A stretch of DNA of 64,000 bases from positions 116,129-180,128 of the forward strand of contig NZ_JACJRE010000009.1 in assembly GCF_014697075.1 (NCBI RefSeq). The letters run 5' to 3'. The DNA comes from Tolypothrix sp. FACHB-123. GTDB lineage: Bacteria; Cyanobacteriota; Cyanobacteriia; Cyanobacteriales; Nostocaceae. Each line of letters starts with the position of its first letter. Positions within the stretch are counted from its first letter, which is position 1. Below, piece after piece: positions 60,827 through 64,000 of this stretch. The notes under the pieces are model-generated. The model saw only the letters and a program-made list of their open reading frames with translations, was not told the DNA's origin and made no database searches. The position numbers and the translations under genes were made by a program.

Positions 60827-61018
60827 TCATTTTACACGCTGGACATTGCGAGCAGTTATTCCAAACGGATTGGAAACAATTTCAAACTGTACGAGCGTAC
60901 CTGCACCCAGGGTGCGATATCCCTCTCCAGGAATGGCAGTAAAGTTGAAGAACACATCATCTCCACCCTCATCTGTAGCAATCATGCCATTACCTGTTTT
61001 GAGGTCAATCGTCTTCAA
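60827..61018 (-). CDS. short cold-shock-domain-like protein, TTG start
   Basis: A 63-residue protein. The segment GNGMIATDEGGDDVFFNFTA, then GAGTLVQFEIV and GITARNVQRVK, fits a cold-shock domain (K-G-x-G-x-I, D-V-F-x-H, then A-x-N-V), but the aromatic RNA-contact residues KWFN of strand 1 are replaced. The only start is TTG at 61018, which overlaps the end of the oxidoreductase gene by 14 bp, so translation is probably coupled. It would bind single-stranded nucleic acid weakly if at all. Confidence 0.6.
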   Translation of the reverse strand: MKTIDLKTGNGMIATDEGGDDVFFNFTAIPGEGYRTLGAGTLVQFEIVSNPFGITARNVQRVK

Positions 61019-62360
61019 TCAGGAGTCGTGCCAGACTGGGTAATGCCTCACCGTAGGTTGGATGGATATGCACCGATTGTTCTAACACCTGCCAAGTTGC
61101 ATCCGCTTCCATCAGTGATAAAAATACATGCACTAGTTCTGCTGTTTCATAGCCAACCAGGGTTGCGCCTAAGATTTTGTTGGTATCGCGATCGATTACC
61201 ATCCGGTAAAACCCTAAGTCATGTCCCCATTCAATCCCACGAGCAATTTGATCTATTGGTAGGGTAACAGCACGGGCGTTAATGCCTTGCTTGGTTGCTT
61301 GCTCTAGCGTCATCCCAACTCGTCCGACTTGTGGTTCTGTGTACACGGCATAACCGAGAACGCGATCGCTGCGGGTGCGTTGTTCTCCACATAAAATGGC
61401 TTTTAAGCGACGGTAATCTTCCCAAGAAACATGGGTAAAGGCTGGTTGTCCTGCAGCATCGCCGATGGCGTAAATTCCTTGAGTTGTTGTCTGAAATTGG
61501 TCATTGATTTTGATAAAGCCTTTTTTATCCAGTTCTACCCCTGCGGCGGCAACATTCAATGCATCCGTGTTGGGTTTGCGCCCAATCACCACCATTAAAG
61601 CCTCACCCGCAAGGCTTTCGCCGTTACTCAGGGTGAGCGTAAATATATTATTGTTGTAGTCAACTTGTTCTACATTGACCTGAAAATGCACAGAAATGCC
61701 ATCAAGCTGTAATGCTGCTGCCAAGGTTTGACTAACATCTGCTTCTTCTTGTGCCAACACGCGATCGCCGCGCACAATCAGATGAGTTTCACTTCCTAAA
61801 CGAGCTAAACCTTGTCCTAATTCCAGCCCAATATAACCTGCACCTATCACTAATAATCGCTTCGGTAGTTCCTTTAAATCAAAGAAGTTGCGATTGGTGA
61901 GATAGGGAGTTCCGGCTAAACCAGGTATATCTGGGATCGCTGAAGATGTACCAGTATTGATGACAATCAGTGGTGCTTGAACGGTGACATCTTTGCTTGT
62001 GACGATGCGTTCTCCAGTGAACGAGGCTTCAGCGCAAACTACTTGCACTCTGGCATTCTCTAAACGCTGACGAACTCCTTGATTAAAGCGAGCGCGAATA
62101 CTTCTAACTCGCTCCATCACTCTAGGAAAGTCAACCTGAACCTGAGTGTTAATCCCCAGTTTAGCAGCCTGACGGGCGCGTCCTGCGGCATGGGCAGCTG
62201 CTAAAAACGCTTTAGAAGGAGTACATCCATAGTTAACGCAACTGCCACCTAACGCATCTCGTTCAAAAAGTACAACTTTGTGTCCCGCTTTGGCAAAATC
62301 TGTGGCTAAAGGAATGCCACCTTGTCCGCTACCAATGACGATTAAATCTGCGGTTTCCAT
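61005..62360 (-). CDS. class I flavin disulfide oxidoreductase (mercuric reductase/lipoamide dehydrogenase-like)
   Basis: About 451 residues. IVIGSGQGGIPLA (FAD-binding GxGxxG, residues 7-19), redox-active GGSCVNYGCTPSK (Cys41/Cys46), LVIGAGYIGLELGQ (NAD(P)-binding), YAIGDAAGQP (second FAD contact), and HPTYGEAL (His-Glu active-site base). This is the pyridine nucleotide-disulfide class I layout. Without a C-terminal vicinal Cys pair it is not a typical mercuric reductase; the substrate is open. The ATG at 62360 follows a G-rich segment; an upstream ATG at 62387 has no such support. The cold-shock-like gene overlaps its 3' end. Confidence 0.85.
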   Translation of the reverse strand: METADLIVIGSGQGGIPLATDFAKAGHKVVLFERDALGGSCVNYGCTPSKAFLAAAHAAGRARQAAKLGINTQVQVDFPRVMERVRSIRARFNQGVRQRLENARVQVVCAEASFTGERIVTSKDVTVQAPLIVINTGTSSAIPDIPGLAGTPYLTNRNFFDLKELPKRLLVIGAGYIGLELGQGLARLGSETHLIVRGDRVLAQEEADVSQTLAAALQLDGISVHFQVNVEQVDYNNNIFTLTLSNGESLAGEALMVVIGRKPNTDALNVAAAGVELDKKGFIKINDQFQTTTQGIYAIGDAAGQPAFTHVSWEDYRRLKAILCGEQRTRSDRVLGYAVYTEPQVGRVGMTLEQATKQGINARAVTLPIDQIARGIEWGHDLGFYRMVIDRDTNKILGATLVGYETAELVHVFLSLMEADATWQVLEQSVHIHPTYGEALPSLARLLIEDD

Positions 62361-62705
62361 CTCTACACCCCCCTCATTCTTGAGCAACAGCGATGTCTAC
62401 GACAAGCCGCCTTGCGGCACTCACCCCCAGTTTACGGTCAAATACTATCTACAGAACTAATAAAATCTTGAACAATAGTCACAGCGAGCATACAATCTCT
62501 GAGGGCACAGAGGCTCTTCCCCTACTGCCAGTTAATTTTAAAACCAAGTGAAAGTACATGTAATATACCTAGCACATGATTTTAGGCATCTCTTCTGGCT
62601 GATATAGTGCCTATGTACTATAAAGTTAGTACCATAGGATTGAACTTCTGCAAACAAGGTATGCAAAACACAAAGCGCTTGAGGAGCAAAATTTTGGTTG
62701 AAGAA

Positions 62706-62887
62706 GAATTCAGGAGTCAGAATCAATAAGTCGGGGATTCAGACCCGCGACTGATTGAACACGAGTGCGTCTCCCCTTGGGAGAAAACCACCAAATCGTA
62801 GATTTGGTGGGGGTCTTAAACCCGGTTATTCATCAGCCACTCGCACAGAATACCTTTCCTGTATTCTGACTTCTGACTCCTGAATTC
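62706..62887 (+). repeat. GAATTCAGGAGTCAGAAT-bounded inverted-repeat element, copy B
   Basis: A 182-bp element. Left end GAATTCAGGAGTCAGAAT, right end ATTCTGACTTCTGACTCC then TGAATTC. Nested inside are GCGTCTCCCCTTGGGAGA (also near 14024) and a perfect stem CCACCAAATC/GATTTGGTGG (62788-62810). Copy A at 57459-57637 is related and inverted. The rest of 62361-62944 has no gene. Confidence 0.7.
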
Positions 62888-62944
62888 TGTTCAATAAAAA
62901 AGCATATTTAGCCGTAAATCTAGCTTTTTGCAGTCAGTAAATGG

Positions 62945-63925
62945 ATGAGGAAGATTATTCATGTTGACATGGATGCCTTTTACGCATCAGTAGAGCAACG
63001 GGATCATCCCAGCTACCGAGGAAAACCATTAGTAGTTGGTGGCAGTCCCAATCAACGCGGTGTGGTAGCCGCCGCTAGTTACGAAGCTAGAGCTTTTGGC
63101 ATTCACTCAGCGATGCCTTCAGTGGTTGCGATCGCTCTTTGTCCTGGACTAATCTTTGTTAAACCAAGATTTGAAGTTTACCGAGAAATTTCACAGCAAA
63201 TCCACGACATATTTAAACGCTACACCGATTTAGTAGAAGGGGTAGCACTAGATGAAGCCTACTTGGATGTTACCGAAAATAAGCAAAACATCACCTACGC
63301 TTCGACAATTGCTAGGTACATCAAAGCCGCAATACTAGAGCAAACTCACTTAACAGCGACAGCAGGTGTATCAATTAACAAATTTTTGGCAAAGATGGCA
63401 TCGGGGCAAAACAAACCCAACGGATTAACAGTGATTCTGCCAGATGATGCGAGCGCCTTTGTAGAAGGGTTAGCAATTGAGAAGTTCCACGGCATAGGAG
63501 AGGTAACGGCAGCGAAAATGCACGCTTTGGGCATTCATACTGGTGCAGATTTAAAGGCGCGTTCGCTTTGGGAACTAACACAACATTTTGGTAAGGTGGG
63601 GCAATATTACTACAAAATTGCCAGAGCAGAAGATGATCGCTCCGTTGAGCCGAATCGAGTTCGCAAGTCGATTGGTGCAGAAACTTCTTTTACTTGGGAT
63701 TTAAGCGAGCGCCATCAGATGCTACAGGAACTCGAACAAATTGCTCAAATTGTGGAGCAACGCTTGGAACAGCACTCCTCAGGGGGACGCACTTTGACTT
63801 TAAAAGTTAAGTTTTCTGATTACCATCAAATAACACGCAGTAAAACTCTTTTGTCAGCCATTAAGAAAGCAGATACAATTTTTGAAACTGCACAACTGCT
63901 AGGGGAAACGCATCTTATTTCCTAA
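62945..63925 (+). CDS. dinB: DNA polymerase IV (Y family), C-terminus short
   Basis: A 326-residue protein. HVDMDAFYASVEQRD (catalytic Asp8), VVAAASYEARAFGIHSAMPS, GVALDEAYLDVT (catalytic Asp-Glu near residue 103), GVSINKFLAKMAS, the HhH motif FHGIGEVTAAKMHALGI, and the little-finger start RKSIGAETSFTWD are all present. It is about 25 residues shorter than the usual ~350: after IFETAQLLGETHLIS the conserved RLLGV-S end is missing. The polymerase core is whole; the lost tail normally helps bind the sliding clamp. It performs translesion synthesis. No clear ribosome binding site. Confidence 0.9.
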   Translation: MRKIIHVDMDAFYASVEQRDHPSYRGKPLVVGGSPNQRGVVAAASYEARAFGIHSAMPSVVAIALCPGLIFVKPRFEVYREISQQIHDIFKRYTDLVEGVALDEAYLDVTENKQNITYASTIARYIKAAILEQTHLTATAGVSINKFLAKMASGQNKPNGLTVILPDDASAFVEGLAIEKFHGIGEVTAAKMHALGIHTGADLKARSLWELTQHFGKVGQYYYKIARAEDDRSVEPNRVRKSIGAETSFTWDLSERHQMLQELEQIAQIVEQRLEQHSSGGRTLTLKVKFSDYHQITRSKTLLSAIKKADTIFETAQLLGETHLIS

Positions 63926-63949
63926 TAAAAACTAAGAGAGATTTCAAAA

Positions 63950-64000
63950 TGACATTGATAATTGTAAAAATTCCGGCAATGATAAATAAAACAAATAAAA
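63950..64000 (+). CDS. possible gene start cut by the window edge
   Basis: AGAGAGA precedes an ATG and the frame is open to the last base (TLIIVKIPAMINKTNK). Too short to identify. Confidence 0.2.

Overview
The window looks like DNA of a filamentous, probably heterocyst-forming cyanobacterium (Nostocales type). The evidence is the dense scatter of GCGATCGC (HIP1) sites inside genes, heptamer and related short tandem repeats between genes, AT-rich spacers, very large hybrid histidine kinases with GAF/PAS domains, TPR-CHAT and AAA-WD40 proteins, and a CRISPR repeat of the cyanobacterial type ending in ATTGAAAC. No rRNA, tRNA or core housekeeping gene was seen, so this is accessory DNA, either a plasmid or a plasmid-rich chromosomal region.

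Layout. 0-7 kb: the 3' end of an IS110-like transposase running into a decayed mini-CRISPR, a secreted DUF305 protein, a TPR-CHAT protease-like protein with a small TPR neighbour, a 20/21-bp phased repeat block, and an acyltransferase. 7-18.4 kb: a signalling cluster made of a 1767-residue one-protein phosphorelay (itself starting with a DNA-binding response regulator), a single-domain receiver, a NarL-type regulator, an IS1380-like transposase remnant, and a 5'-truncated kinase coupled to a second NarL-type regulator. 18.4-27 kb: a patchwork island. It holds an NTF2-like gene between two copies of a direct repeat derived from the regulator's 3' end, a DsbA-like protein, a peptidoglycan-binding protein, three consecutive CPBP membrane proteases (two markedly GC-rich and probably foreign), an SDR, gene stubs, a methyltransferase and an IS982 remnant. 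27-41 kb: an operon of two STAND-like ATPases (HTH-AAA and AAA-WD40), secreted repeat proteins, an MFS exporter, a PhnD-like protein and a TTC38-like TPR protein.

41.8-60.4 kb is a plasmid-type module: MobV relaxase with a primase-like tail, ParM/ParR-like partition pair, a deviant-Walker ATPase, a DUF6753-like membrane protein, and several small plasmid-type genes. Its centrepiece is a 1264-residue protein (50857-54651) carrying the landmarks of a two-barrel RNA polymerase: an AFQFR/AKG first barrel, and a second barrel with RSP, IHP and the catalytic DFDGD. It resembles the RNAi-type RdRP/YonO lineage. I regard this as the most exciting item here. A Phd-like/HNH-nuclease pair follows directly. 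The module also holds a pair of small paralogues with a strongly conserved C-terminus.

60.8-64 kb: a short cold-shock-like protein overlapping a flavin disulfide oxidoreductase, then a DNA polymerase IV that ends early. Palindromic repeats and MITE-like elements occur throughout. In two places they contribute codons to genes.
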